Notes: generated by a model from the sequence alone, not told the origin. Shown: positions 6,156 through 12,522, numbered from the stretch's first letter. The stretch is 13,600 bases of DNA from JALXCG01 sp026991065 [NCBI: Gemmatimonadota bacterium] (GCA_026991065.1 JALXCG010000656.1:1-13600), one strand, 5' to 3'. Translations and numbers: made by a program.

Positions 6156-7604
6156 TTACTTGTAGCGCTCTTTGAACGCCTTCTGACGCTTCAGGCGCTC
6201 TTTCTTGATCTTCGGATCTTCCTTGTTGATCGACCACTCCCAGTTCTTGCTGTGCTGAACTTCACGGAGGGTCTTCTCCAACTCCGCGACCTCGGCCGGA
6301 GCAGTAGCGCGGAACTCTTCGATGAGATCCTTGATCTCGGGGATGAACTTGGTCTGCCAGTTCTTACCGAGATCGTAGGTGCCGTGCCAGTGGGTGTAGT
6401 CGGGAGCCTGCATGGACGCGGCATGGCGCGCGCGGCGACCCTCGTGGTGCCACAACTCGAACCATGTGAAGTCGATGGAGCGAGAGAACTTGGCATAGGA
6501 AGGATCGGTTTTCATCACCTTCACGGCAGCCTTGTAGAGCTTCTCGCCGGGCTTCGCATACTTCTCATCATAGAGTGTGATCAACGCCTCATATTGGGTG
6601 AAGAAGTTATCGACAAAGCCCGCCTGGTGACAACTCACGCAGACATCAACCATGTTCTCGCGACGCTTGTCGGCCGTGATCGCGGCCGAGGAGAGGTTCC
6701 ACTTCTTGTCGGTCTCATGGGCCAACTTGGAATGCGGCGGACGATTGTTCCATTTGATGCGCAGGCCGATATTGTGCGAAATATCCTGGTTCTTGGTCGC
6801 GCTCATGTGGCAGGTTGCGCAGGTCGGAGCAGCCGTGTAATCCTCGCCGACGATCCACTTGGGCGAGTCGATATTCATCTCGTCTTCATGAGCGAAGAAC
6901 GCAATACCATGCTTCGACTCTTCGTAGATCTCCTTCTGCGGATGATCGGGGCCAAGATGGCACTTGCCACAGGTATCGGGGTAACGCGCCTGGGCCGCAG
7001 AGAATCCGTGCCGCTGGTGGCAAGCCGTGCAGGAGCCTTCCGATCCATCTGGGTTCACACGACCGATGCCGGTGTTCGGCCAGGTGGCTGGATCCAGCTT
7101 TCCGGTCTTCTTGTCGACCTTGATCGCCGAGCCGTGGCACTGCCAGCAGCCGTTCACCGCGGCCGCTGACACACCCTTGGGATAGGCGTCCGTCACCATG
7201 CCGAAGTTGCCCTCAACCACCTCCGCCAGGAGATTGTCGAGCGAACCCATGATGCGGCCGGCCTTGGAGTGGTGCGAATTCTCGAATTCATCCACTTCCT
7301 TGGCATGGCAGCGGGCACAATCCTTCGGCGAAACGATTGTGGCGATCACGAAGTCATCGTGGATGTCGTCGCGCAGGACGTCGACGTCACCGGGGTTGGC
7401 CTGATGGCACTCGTAGCAGCCGACGTTGGCGCCAAAGTGCTTGCTTGAGCCCCATTGCTGGTAGAGGCCCGGATTGTCGTCGCGGTGACAATCCAGACAC
7501 TCGCGGGTCTTATCGGTCAGCTGACCGGGCAAGACAGTACCCGCCGCCAAGGCGGGGCCAGCCACCAATGAGAGGGTAGCTAGTAAGCCGATGAGTTTCT
7601 TCAC
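6156..7604 (-). CDS. Octaheme cytochrome c, hydroxylamine oxidoreductase (HAO) family
   Basis: This is a periplasmic eight-haem enzyme of the HAO family. Members oxidise hydroxylamine or hydrazine, or reduce nitrite/hydroxylamine. The start is a GTG at 7604 with AGGAG seven bases upstream and an immediate signal peptide (residues 1-20, ending PALA); the longer frame to 7760 lacks both. The 482-aa product has eight CXXCH motifs at 36-40, 63-67, 96-100, 153-157, 192-196, 212-216, 262-266 and 322-326, with none of the CXXCK sites that mark NrfA, ONR and tetrathionate reductase. Motif five runs into RHGFSAAQARYPDTCGKCH, and motif six into LGPDHPQKEIY and SKHG. These closely match the Nitrosomonas enzyme from memory, including the active-site Asp-His (here Asp220, His221). 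PDYTHWHG (401-408) may supply the cross-linking tyrosine (Tyr403). The C-terminus is Lys/Arg-rich with no membrane anchor. No haoB, cytochrome c554 or napC-type haoC is adjacent. First gene of a four-gene unit. Confidence 0.93.
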   Translation of the reverse strand: MKKLIGLLATLSLVAGPALAAGTVLPGQLTDKTRECLDCHRDDNPGLYQQWGSSKHFGANVGCYECHQANPGDVDVLRDDIHDDFVIATIVSPKDCARCHAKEVDEFENSHHSKAGRIMGSLDNLLAEVVEGNFGMVTDAYPKGVSAAAVNGCWQCHGSAIKVDKKTGKLDPATWPNTGIGRVNPDGSEGSCTACHQRHGFSAAQARYPDTCGKCHLGPDHPQKEIYEESKHGIAFFAHEDEMNIDSPKWIVGEDYTAAPTCATCHMSATKNQDISHNIGLRIKWNNRPPHSKLAHETDKKWNLSSAAITADKRRENMVDVCVSCHQAGFVDNFFTQYEALITLYDEKYAKPGEKLYKAAVKVMKTDPSYAKFSRSIDFTWFELWHHEGRRARHAASMQAPDYTHWHGTYDLGKNWQTKFIPEIKDLIEEFRATAPAEVAELEKTLREVQHSKNWEWSINKEDPKIKKERLKRQKAFKERYK

Positions 7605-7611
7605 CGTGCGT

Positions 7612-7616
7612 CTCCT
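7612..7616 (-). promoter_or_regulatory. Ribosome-binding site of the octaheme gene
   Basis: AGGAG on the minus strand, seven bases before the GTG at 7604. It fixes that unusual start codon and the signal peptide that begins there, against the upstream ATG/other starts of the longer frame. Confidence 0.8.
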
Positions 7617-7680
7617 GGAATAGAATCCCCGTGTGACAGACACAGCGTTTTGCAGTCCAGACACGGGTCGATCCGAGGAA

Positions 7681-7744
7681 GCACCTGAGGTCATGGCCCC
7701 GAGCATGCTCCCTGTCCGACAGGTGCGACGGGTCGCGCCGCACC
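7681..7744 (-). promoter_or_regulatory. Leader segment with mutually exclusive stem pairings
   Basis: In the octaheme leader, the strand around 7718-7727 can pair with three different partners. These are GCACCTG at 7681-7687 with CAGGTGC at 7720-7726 (7 bp), CCTGTC at 7711-7716 with GACAGG at 7718-7723 (6 bp, only one base between them) and GGTGCG at 7722-7727 with CGCACC at 7739-7744 (6 bp). A 10-bp palindrome, GAGCATGCTC, occupies 7701-7710. Competing stems are a hallmark of attenuators and riboswitches, but no known class is recognised and GC-rich DNA yields such repeats by chance. Symmetric elements could also be protein operators. Confidence 0.3.
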
Positions 7745-7784
7745 GCTTTTTGGCCCGCATCTCACGGCCCCAACCGGTTCACGG

Positions 7785-7813
7785 ATTATCGACACGCTTG
7801 TCTGATTTGTCAA
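7785..7813 (-). promoter_or_regulatory. Sigma-70-type promoter of the octaheme respiratory operon
   Basis: On the minus strand TTGACA (7808-7813) and GATAAT (7785-7790) are separated by exactly 17 bases: a perfect -35 box and a five-of-six -10 box. Transcription would start near 7778, leaving a leader of about 175 nt before the GTG start at 7604. It is the best promoter match I found in the window. Confidence 0.7.
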
Positions 7814-7819
7814 CCAATC
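7804..7819. promoter_or_regulatory. Imperfect palindrome over the -35 box, possible operator
   Basis: GATTTG-TCAA-CCAATC is an inverted repeat matching at five of six positions per arm, and it covers the -35 hexamer of the minus-strand promoter. A dimeric regulator bound here would interfere with or modulate RNA polymerase. It does not fit the FNR/NNR consensus (TTGAT-N4-ATCAA), so the regulator is unknown. Confidence 0.3.
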
Positions 7820-7948
7820 GCTGGCGCCAAAACCGATCGTCCGCACCATTTTTCCGGCGCCCAAACCGGGTGCAACCGATGGTCCACGATAGCCATGACA
7901 AGCGCGGCGCAGCGAACTCCGCCGCCTGCATTGCCCACAACTGAATAG

Positions 7949-7962
7949 TACCGGTGCCGGTA
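7949..7962. repeat. Perfect inverted repeat TACCGG-TG-CCGGTA
   Basis: Six-base perfect arms with a two-base centre, in the divergent intergenic region about 140 nt before the secreted HAD gene. The tight spacing is more like a protein-binding operator than an RNA hairpin. Function unknown. Confidence 0.3.
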
Positions 7963-7974
7963 TCGTGTCTTCGT

Positions 7975-7988
7975 CCTCGGCCCCGAGG
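7975..7988. repeat. Perfect inverted repeat CCTCGG-CC-CCGAGG
   Basis: A second 6+2+6 perfect inverted repeat, 12 bases after the first and of the same geometry but different sequence. It has no T-run on either side. It may be an operator for the plus-strand gene, or chance. Confidence 0.25.
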
Positions 7989-8088
7989 TGTCAAGGGTCC
8001 AAAAACTCGCCGATTCAGTCCCCGCTGGACGTCGTGCTTGCCGCGTTTCGCGCTATTCTAAGGGGTGATGGCCCAATCACTCTCCACC

Positions 8089-8093
8089 GGAGG
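8089..8093 (+). promoter_or_regulatory. Ribosome-binding site of the LNS2/lipin-like gene
   Basis: GGAGG seven bases before the ATG at 8101. It supports that start, at which the signal peptide begins, over the ATG codons at 8065 and 8068. Confidence 0.8.
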
Positions 8094-8100
8094 ACTCCTC

Positions 8101-9141
8101 ATGTCCCACCGTGCCGCTGTCCCGCTCTTCTTTTCCCTCTTGCTATCCGCCGCCCTCGGCAACGGCGCCTCGGCATCCGACTGCTACACCGTCGACTACA
8201 TCGACATCTTCCCCGACCCCGGCGGTCCGGGTTTCACTTGGCCACGCAATTCACTCATGTCCGCCACCCTTCTGCCCTATCACTACGTCCCGGACATCGT
8301 TCTGGGGCCGGGCGAAAATCAGTATTTCTACTTCCACGGCCTCTATGGACGCGGCGTCCCCACCTATGAGCTATTCAAAGAGAGTATCACCCTCTATTCG
8401 GCGGGCTCTGACGGCAGTTGGGCGAATGTCGGCACCGACCGCACGACCCGGGGCGGCGATGCCGCCTTCCTGCTCGAAGCCCCGAACCTGCTGGCCCCCG
8501 GGGCGCACCACCTGAAGGCCTGGGTCAGTGGCGATCAAACCGAAGCCAATGCCTTTGCCTGGGTCTGGAACCCGGGAATGCGGGCTGTGGTAACCGATAT
8601 CGACGGTACCTGCACGCTGGATGACCTACAGGAGTATCTGGATATCATCTACGAGATCGGCCCCCTCGACTACGTGCCCGAAGAGAAGCCGGGGGCAGCC
8701 GCGGTCATGCAGTTCTGGGCCGACCATCACGTGCCTGTGGTCTACATAACGGCCCGCCCGCTCTACCTGAAGCAGGTCACAATCGATTGGTTGCGTGCCA
8801 AGGGCTTCCCACTGGGGCCACTCTTTCTCTACGGAGCGTCCGGCGGCATATTGCCGCCCCTCACCGACGCGGAACGGATTCGCTTCAAAAGCGATCGCCT
8901 CAGCGATCTCGAAACACGGGCGGGAGTTCGCTTCCTGGCCGCCTACGGAAACACCGACACTGACGCCGCCGCTTACTGCCAAGCTCTCGACATGCCCCCG
9001 GAGCACGCTTTCATCATTGACTGCCCCTCCTGCGATCCCACGCCGGAGTGTGCTTTTTCCACGCTGAGCGACTCCTGGTGGAGCCATTTGCAGGACCTGG
9101 AGGAGATGGGCATTCCCATCGTTCCCCAGCCGTGCGAGTAG
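8101..9141 (+). CDS. Secreted LNS2/lipin-like HAD-superfamily phosphatase
   Basis: This is a predicted exported HAD-fold hydrolase whose second half resembles the LNS2 domain of eukaryotic lipins (phosphatidate phosphatases) and Nir2-type proteins. The 346-aa product has a signal peptide (residues 1-26, ending ASAS), a beta-rich N-terminal domain (about 30-157) and the HAD domain (about 160-320). All HAD motifs are visible: DIDGT (166-170, nucleophile Asp166 and acid Asp168), YITARP (215-220, Thr217), the RFKSD lysine (Lys263) and YGNTDTD (282-288) supplying the metal-binding acidic residues. The FKSD..LSDL...AAYGN arrangement is the lipin pattern. The intact DXDGT suggests catalytic competence, unlike the phosphatidate-binding LNS2 of Nir proteins. 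Cysteines near the C-terminus (308, 311, 317, 345) could form disulfides. Substrate is not known; phospholipid or another phosphomonoester is possible. It stands alone, convergent with the PepSY gene. Confidence 0.82.
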   Translation: MSHRAAVPLFFSLLLSAALGNGASASDCYTVDYIDIFPDPGGPGFTWPRNSLMSATLLPYHYVPDIVLGPGENQYFYFHGLYGRGVPTYELFKESITLYSAGSDGSWANVGTDRTTRGGDAAFLLEAPNLLAPGAHHLKAWVSGDQTEANAFAWVWNPGMRAVVTDIDGTCTLDDLQEYLDIIYEIGPLDYVPEEKPGAAAVMQFWADHHVPVVYITARPLYLKQVTIDWLRAKGFPLGPLFLYGASGGILPPLTDAERIRFKSDRLSDLETRAGVRFLAAYGNTDTDAAAYCQALDMPPEHAFIIDCPSCDPTPECAFSTLSDSWWSHLQDLEEMGIPIVPQPCE

Positions 9142-9184
9142 CCCGGTTTTCTCACCAGATTCGGTCGCGAAACCGCGAACCGGG
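9142..9184. terminator. Possible bidirectional terminator between convergent genes
   Basis: Outer arms CCCGGTT (9142-9148) and AACCGGG (9178-9184) enclose an inner hairpin with TCGCG (9165-9169), loop AAAC and CGCGA (9174-9178), extendable through CGG/CCG with a bulged A. The outer and inner pairings compete at their right edge. It fills most of the 69-nt gap between two genes that point at each other, the usual place for a shared terminator, but neither side has a T-run. Confidence 0.4.
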
Positions 9185-9210
9185 TGATGCCGTTCCCGCC
9201 AACAAGGAGC

Positions 9211-9798
9211 CTATCGCGCAAAGACCAGAAAAAGCAGCGGCACCAGAATTCCCGCGCCCACCCACCACTTGCCACGCCCGAAAAGCCCCTTCTTGCCCTT
9301 CAGTACAAACATGCCGGTGATCGCCAAGAGCGCCAAGACCCCCGCGTAGAGATCGGCAATCCAGGTCCAGGCTCCTTTCGGGACATTCAGATGCAGGTAG
9401 TTGAAGTCGTTGAGCAGGCGCCGCCGCACAAGTCGCTCGCTGACCGCGACGCCGGCCGAAGCATCGACCCGAATCGAATGGTCATCGTAGAAAAGTTCCA
9501 GGATCCCGGGGGAGGGCCGGAACACATCATTGGGTGCAGCTTCCAGTGCAAGACGCTGAATCACCGCGGCAACCATCGCATCGCGCTCCCCAACCTCAAT
9601 GGGGGAAAACGTTTGCTCGCTACGCTCCACGACGTAGTTCGGGTTCCAGTCACTGATGTGGTTCACTGCGACGCCTGATATCGCGTAGATCAGGGTCAGC
9701 GCCACGGCCAGGTAGCCCAGATCACGGTGGAGGATGTTGTTCCACTTGCGCAGCCAACGCGTGCCGACCGCGGGGCCGCGCCTGGTCGGTTTGCTCAT
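9211..9798 (-). CDS. PepSY-associated transmembrane protein
   Basis: This is a small inner-membrane protein of the PepSY-associated TM type. The 195 residues contain helix one (about 28-46), an extracytoplasmic stretch (47-143), helix two (144-166) and helix three (178-194) ending at the C-terminus. The pattern RDLGYLAVALTLIYAISG (25-42) followed by VNH (44-46) is the family signature. His24, His46 and His136 (in YLHLNVPKG) lie at helix ends and could bind haem or metal, as suggested for related proteins; that is inference. Its ATG overlaps the stop of the DUF4920 gene by four bases (ATGA), indicating translational coupling. Function in this family is not established; links to redox and metal metabolism are common. 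Confidence is high for the family, low for the role. Confidence 0.85.
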   Translation of the reverse strand: MSKPTRRGPAVGTRWLRKWNNILHRDLGYLAVALTLIYAISGVAVNHISDWNPNYVVERSEQTFSPIEVGERDAMVAAVIQRLALEAAPNDVFRPSPGILELFYDDHSIRVDASAGVAVSERLVRRRLLNDFNYLHLNVPKGAWTWIADLYAGVLALLAITGMFVLKGKKGLFGRGKWWVGAGILVPLLFLVFAR

Positions 9799-10322
9799 GA
9801 GGCGCCGGCGGACGGAGCCTCGGGCTTGTGATCATAGACCACCGCTCCACTCCCCTGCAGGCGATAGAGCACCTTGGGCTCGGTTACCGTGGCGGGATCG
9901 AAGGGCTGGCCCTTTTCCTTGCATTGGTACTCTTCGTAGCGGCGCGTTTGCTCCATATCCAGTTGGATCTTCGTAAACACGCCCTCGGCAAGGGCCCATT
10001 TCCCCTTCGTTTCCATGGGGAAAGAGATAACCCCATCGTCGACTTTGAAAATCAGGCTCTCGAAGTCTCGGTCCGACGCCAGTTCGATCCAGCAGCCGCG
10101 CTTGGCACAAACGTCGATCACGCGACCGGCAACCCGGACCTGCTTGTCCACGTAGTCATCCGGATGATCAAGGAGTTGAGAAATTGCTACGGGCGCGTTG
10201 GTTGTAGAGACCTGACCGTAGGTCTTGCCCTCTTCGGCCAACGCCGTGGTAGCGGCAACAAATGTCACAAAAGCCACAAGCGCATTTCGCGCGGCACAAA
10301 AGAACGGCAATGAGTTTCGCAT
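9795..10322 (-). CDS. Exported DUF4920 domain protein
   Basis: This is a 175-aa periplasmic protein with a signal peptide (residues 1-29, ending TTALA) and a compact, probably OB-fold-like domain of the DUF4920 family. The diagnostic motif is VCAKRGCWIEL (71-81), with Cys72 and Cys77 able to form a disulfide or bind a metal; QVRVAGRV (61-68) precedes it, as in other OB-type modules. GGGAG lies six bases before the ATG. It is the first gene of a two-gene unit and its stop overlaps the start of the PepSY protein (ATGA), which suggests that the two work together, for example as a periplasmic partner of the membrane protein. It is divergent from lpoB across 126 nt; TTGAAA at 10391-10396 on the minus strand is a possible -35, but no good -10 follows. 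The biochemical role of the family is unknown. Confidence 0.85.
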   Translation of the reverse strand: MRNSLPFFCAARNALVAFVTFVAATTALAEEGKTYGQVSTTNAPVAISQLLDHPDDYVDKQVRVAGRVIDVCAKRGCWIELASDRDFESLIFKVDDGVISFPMETKGKWALAEGVFTKIQLDMEQTRRYEEYQCKEKGQPFDPATVTEPKVLYRLQGSGAVVYDHKPEAPSAGAS

Positions 10323-10448
10323 CTCAGGCTCCCGGTTCGGGTGTGGTCTTTCGGGTAATTCTCGCGTAGCTTATGGGGTCGGATCTGACGTTTCAACCGC
10401 GAGTGCTGCTTATCCTGCCCCGAGGCATACGCCGGAGTTCTACCTATC

Positions 10449-11069
10449 ATGCTCTTCTTGAACGCCAAACACCTTGTCATCGTGCCTCTCCTCTGTCTGG
10501 CTTTCGGGCTTTCCGCGTGTGGTCCCAAGCTTGTTCAAGAGCGGGTCGATCCTGATCTTGACATCACCTACAACACCCGCTGGAACGACATCGACGCACA
10601 AGAAGCCGCAGCCACCATGATCGAATCCTGCCTGGACTCGCCGTGGCTCGATCGTCACCTGGCGCTGCATGACGACCACCGGCCGATCGTCGTCGTCGAC
10701 CAGATCGAGAACCGGACGGATGAGCACATCGACACCGAAGCACTGACCAACGAGATCCGCACATCGCTGATCCAATCGGGAGAGGTGCGCTTCGTAGATG
10801 CGAAATCGCGCAACGCCTTATTAAAGGAGTATCACTACCAGGCATCGGGAACAGTGAGGCCCGACCTGGTCAAGGGTCCAGGGCAGCAACTGAGCGCCGA
10901 CTACATCATGACCGGTGAAATCTCTTCCATCTCATCTGAACTCGGCAAGAACAAGCTGGTCACCTACCAAATCGACCTGCGCATGACCAATCTGCTGACC
11001 GGCGAAATCGACTGGGCGGACATCTACCGGATCAAGAAACTCTACGAGCGCAAGCACTACAAGCCCTAA
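10449..11069 (+). CDS. lpoB: LpoB-like penicillin-binding protein activator, outer-membrane lipoprotein
   Basis: By homology this is an outer-membrane lipoprotein that reaches through the peptidoglycan to activate a bifunctional penicillin-binding protein (PBP1b in enterobacteria). The 206-aa product has a lipoprotein signal peptide with lipobox LSAC (21-24, acylated Cys24). Family blocks are TRWNDIDAQEAAATMI (43-58), NRTDEHIDTEAL (88-99), EIRTSLIQSGEVRFVD (102-117), ADYIMTGEISSI (150-161) and LTGEIDWAD (183-191). The ATG has GGAG eleven bases upstream, slightly far. The long disordered linker seen between Cys and globular domain in E. coli LpoB is short here. It is followed after 11 nt by a COG3014 lipoprotein gene, a pairing I have seen in other bacteria. 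No PBP gene is in the window, so the partner is unseen. Confidence 0.9.
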   Translation: MLFLNAKHLVIVPLLCLAFGLSACGPKLVQERVDPDLDITYNTRWNDIDAQEAAATMIESCLDSPWLDRHLALHDDHRPIVVVDQIENRTDEHIDTEALTNEIRTSLIQSGEVRFVDAKSRNALLKEYHYQASGTVRPDLVKGPGQQLSADYIMTGEISSISSELGKNKLVTYQIDLRMTNLLTGEIDWADIYRIKKLYERKHYKP

Positions 11070-11080
11070 GCGCCTGCTCC

Positions 11081-12391
11081 ATGCTCACTCACCGATCGGG
11101 GCGGCGATACGTCCCGCGCATCGCACTCGTGGTCCTCTCCGCGACCGTGCTCTCCGCCTGCGGAGCCGCATCATCGCGCGCGCCGATCTATGCAAATTTC
11201 GAGGCGGGTGCGTTCGAGAGTGCGCTGGAAGCACTCCCCGAGAACCGCGACCCATTGCTGAACGCACTCGACCGTGGTGCCATCGAGCAGGCCAGAGGGA
11301 ACCTGAACGCAAGCAACCGGGCGTTCGAGGAGGCGGAGGAACTCTTTGAGCAGAACTACACCAAAAGCATCAGCCTCGAAGCGGCCACCTGGACGCTGAC
11401 ACCCACCGCCGTTCCCTACCAGGGAGAGGAGTTCGAGCGCGTCCTCATCCACGTGATGGAGGCACTCAACTACATTGAACTCGGGGAGTTGAACGAGGCC
11501 GTTGTTGAGTGCCGCGCACTCAACACGCGCCTCAATGCGATCGAAGAGCGCCGGGGTCAAGGTCCACCCAGCCGCTACCGTGAAGATGCGTTCGCCCGCT
11601 ACCTTTCCGGCCTGATACACGAGATGAACGGCGACCCAATCGCCGCCTGGATCGATCTGCGGCGCGCCCACCGAATCTACAGCGAAAACTACCGAGCTGC
11701 CTACGGGATACCGGTGCCTCCGCAACTTGCGGATGATCTTCTGCGCCTGGCCTCCACCCTTGGCCGGCAGGCTGAATTGGCGAGCCTGGAGGCTGAGTTC
11801 GGGCACGGCCCCCCCACCGTGCCTCCCTCCTATGGCGAAGTGGTCGCCATCATCGCCGTCGGCATGGCGCCACGCAAGGTCGAAGATTCGCTGATATTGC
11901 TGACTGGCGACGACATTCCGATCAAGATCGCGGTCCCCAGATTCGAAGTCGGCCGCGCCCCCAGACCAACGATAAGTCTGCAGACTGCCAGTGCCCGTTT
12001 CACTGCTCCGGCGGTACTGGTCGAAGATATCGGCTTGATCGCGGAACAGAATCTCGCGGATCGAATCGACCGCGAGTACCTGCGCATGGCCAGCCGGGTA
12101 ACCGCCAAATACTTGGCGGCGCGCACCGCGCGCAAGAAAGCCGGACACTTCTGGGGGTTTCTCACCGGCGCTCTCGGGGCCGGCATGGAGAACGCCGATC
12201 TCCGGTCCTGGCGCACGCTACCGCTGGAGTTTCGCATGGCGCGAATCTTTCTCCCCGCCGGAACGTATGATCTGCAGATACGCTCTTCCATCGCCACCGA
12301 ACCAACAGCGTTGGGAACGATCAAGGTAGACGCGGGGAAGAGAGTTCTGCGTTACACTCGGCTCACTCGTCGACGATCGGACTATAATTAG
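11081..12391 (+). CDS. COG3014-family lipoprotein
   Basis: This is a 436-aa predicted lipoprotein with signal peptide and lipobox LSAC (24-27, Cys27). The N-terminal half (about 38-235) is helical and TPR-like, with repeat-like units around 43-90, 124-150 and 174-203. The C-terminal half has a conserved core, GEVVAIIAVGMAPRKVEDS (252-270), and the family signature ENADLRSWRTLP (370-381) followed by a short beta segment (ARIFLPAGTYDLQI). The gene starts 11 nt after lpoB and has little Shine-Dalgarno sequence, so it probably depends on translation of lpoB. COG3014 proteins commonly sit beside LpoB genes, which suggests an envelope or peptidoglycan-synthesis role at the outer membrane; this is context inference, as the family is not well characterised. 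The end is marked by a basic C-terminus. Confidence 0.85.
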   Translation: MLTHRSGRRYVPRIALVVLSATVLSACGAASSRAPIYANFEAGAFESALEALPENRDPLLNALDRGAIEQARGNLNASNRAFEEAEELFEQNYTKSISLEAATWTLTPTAVPYQGEEFERVLIHVMEALNYIELGELNEAVVECRALNTRLNAIEERRGQGPPSRYREDAFARYLSGLIHEMNGDPIAAWIDLRRAHRIYSENYRAAYGIPVPPQLADDLLRLASTLGRQAELASLEAEFGHGPPTVPPSYGEVVAIIAVGMAPRKVEDSLILLTGDDIPIKIAVPRFEVGRAPRPTISLQTASARFTAPAVLVEDIGLIAEQNLADRIDREYLRMASRVTAKYLAARTARKKAGHFWGFLTGALGAGMENADLRSWRTLPLEFRMARIFLPAGTYDLQIRSSIATEPTALGTIKVDAGKRVLRYTRLTRRRSDYN

Positions 12392-12447
12392 AAGTAGCGG
12401 GCTCGCCTCCTCTGTGCCATGCGGCGAAGTGGAAGCGCACAAATCAA

Positions 12448-12476
12448 TTGCCTCGCTCGCAACACCATTCTATATT
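12448..12476 (+). promoter_or_regulatory. Sigma-70-type promoter of the TPR protein gene
   Basis: TTGCCT (12448-12453) and TATATT (12471-12476) are separated by exactly 17 bases: four of six and five of six consensus positions. Transcription would start near 12483, giving a leader of about 40 nt before the ATG at 12523. This implies that the TPR gene need not depend on lpoB transcription. Confidence 0.5.
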
Positions 12477-12522
12477 GCCCATCTTTTGCTCTTTTGAACC
12501 CGACTTTTCCAGGAACCCCCTC

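Larger units (their letters stand above)
7605..8100. other. Divergent intergenic region with structured leader and promoter
   Basis: This gap of about 500 nt separates the octaheme operon (minus) from the secreted HAD gene (plus). I see no credible gene; the frames here are Arg-rich, lack ribosome sites and match nothing. The left third (7605-7778) would be the 5' leader of the octaheme transcript and carries several overlapping inverted repeats. The middle holds a near-consensus minus-strand promoter. The right part carries two perfect 6+6 inverted repeats (7949-7962, 7975-7988). For the plus-strand gene I find only TATTCT at 8054-8059 as a possible -10, without a good -35. Confidence 0.6.

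Noticed and set aside
6084-7169. 361-aa open frame on the plus strand, antisense to the octaheme gene
   Set aside because: It is the mirror of a high-GC coding frame; the minus strand encodes eight haem motifs and a signal peptide, and the plus-strand product has no recognisable domain.
6156-7604. Octaheme tetrathionate reductase, octaheme nitrite reductase (ONR) or NrfA identity
   Set aside because: Those families have a CXXCK (or similarly altered) active-site haem motif; all eight motifs here are CXXCH and the blocks around motifs five and six match HAO.
7605-7760. N-terminal extension of the octaheme protein to an upstream start
   Set aside because: The extension is Arg/Ser-rich with no export signal, while the GTG at 7604 has AGGAG at ideal spacing and begins a signal peptide.
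7633-7944. 103-aa plus-strand frame in the divergent intergenic region
   Set aside because: No ribosome site, Arg/Pro/Ser-rich composition, and it runs across the minus-strand promoter and leader.
11171-12148. 325-aa minus-strand frame inside the COG3014 gene
   Set aside because: Shadow frame; the plus strand carries a lipobox and the COG3014 signature.
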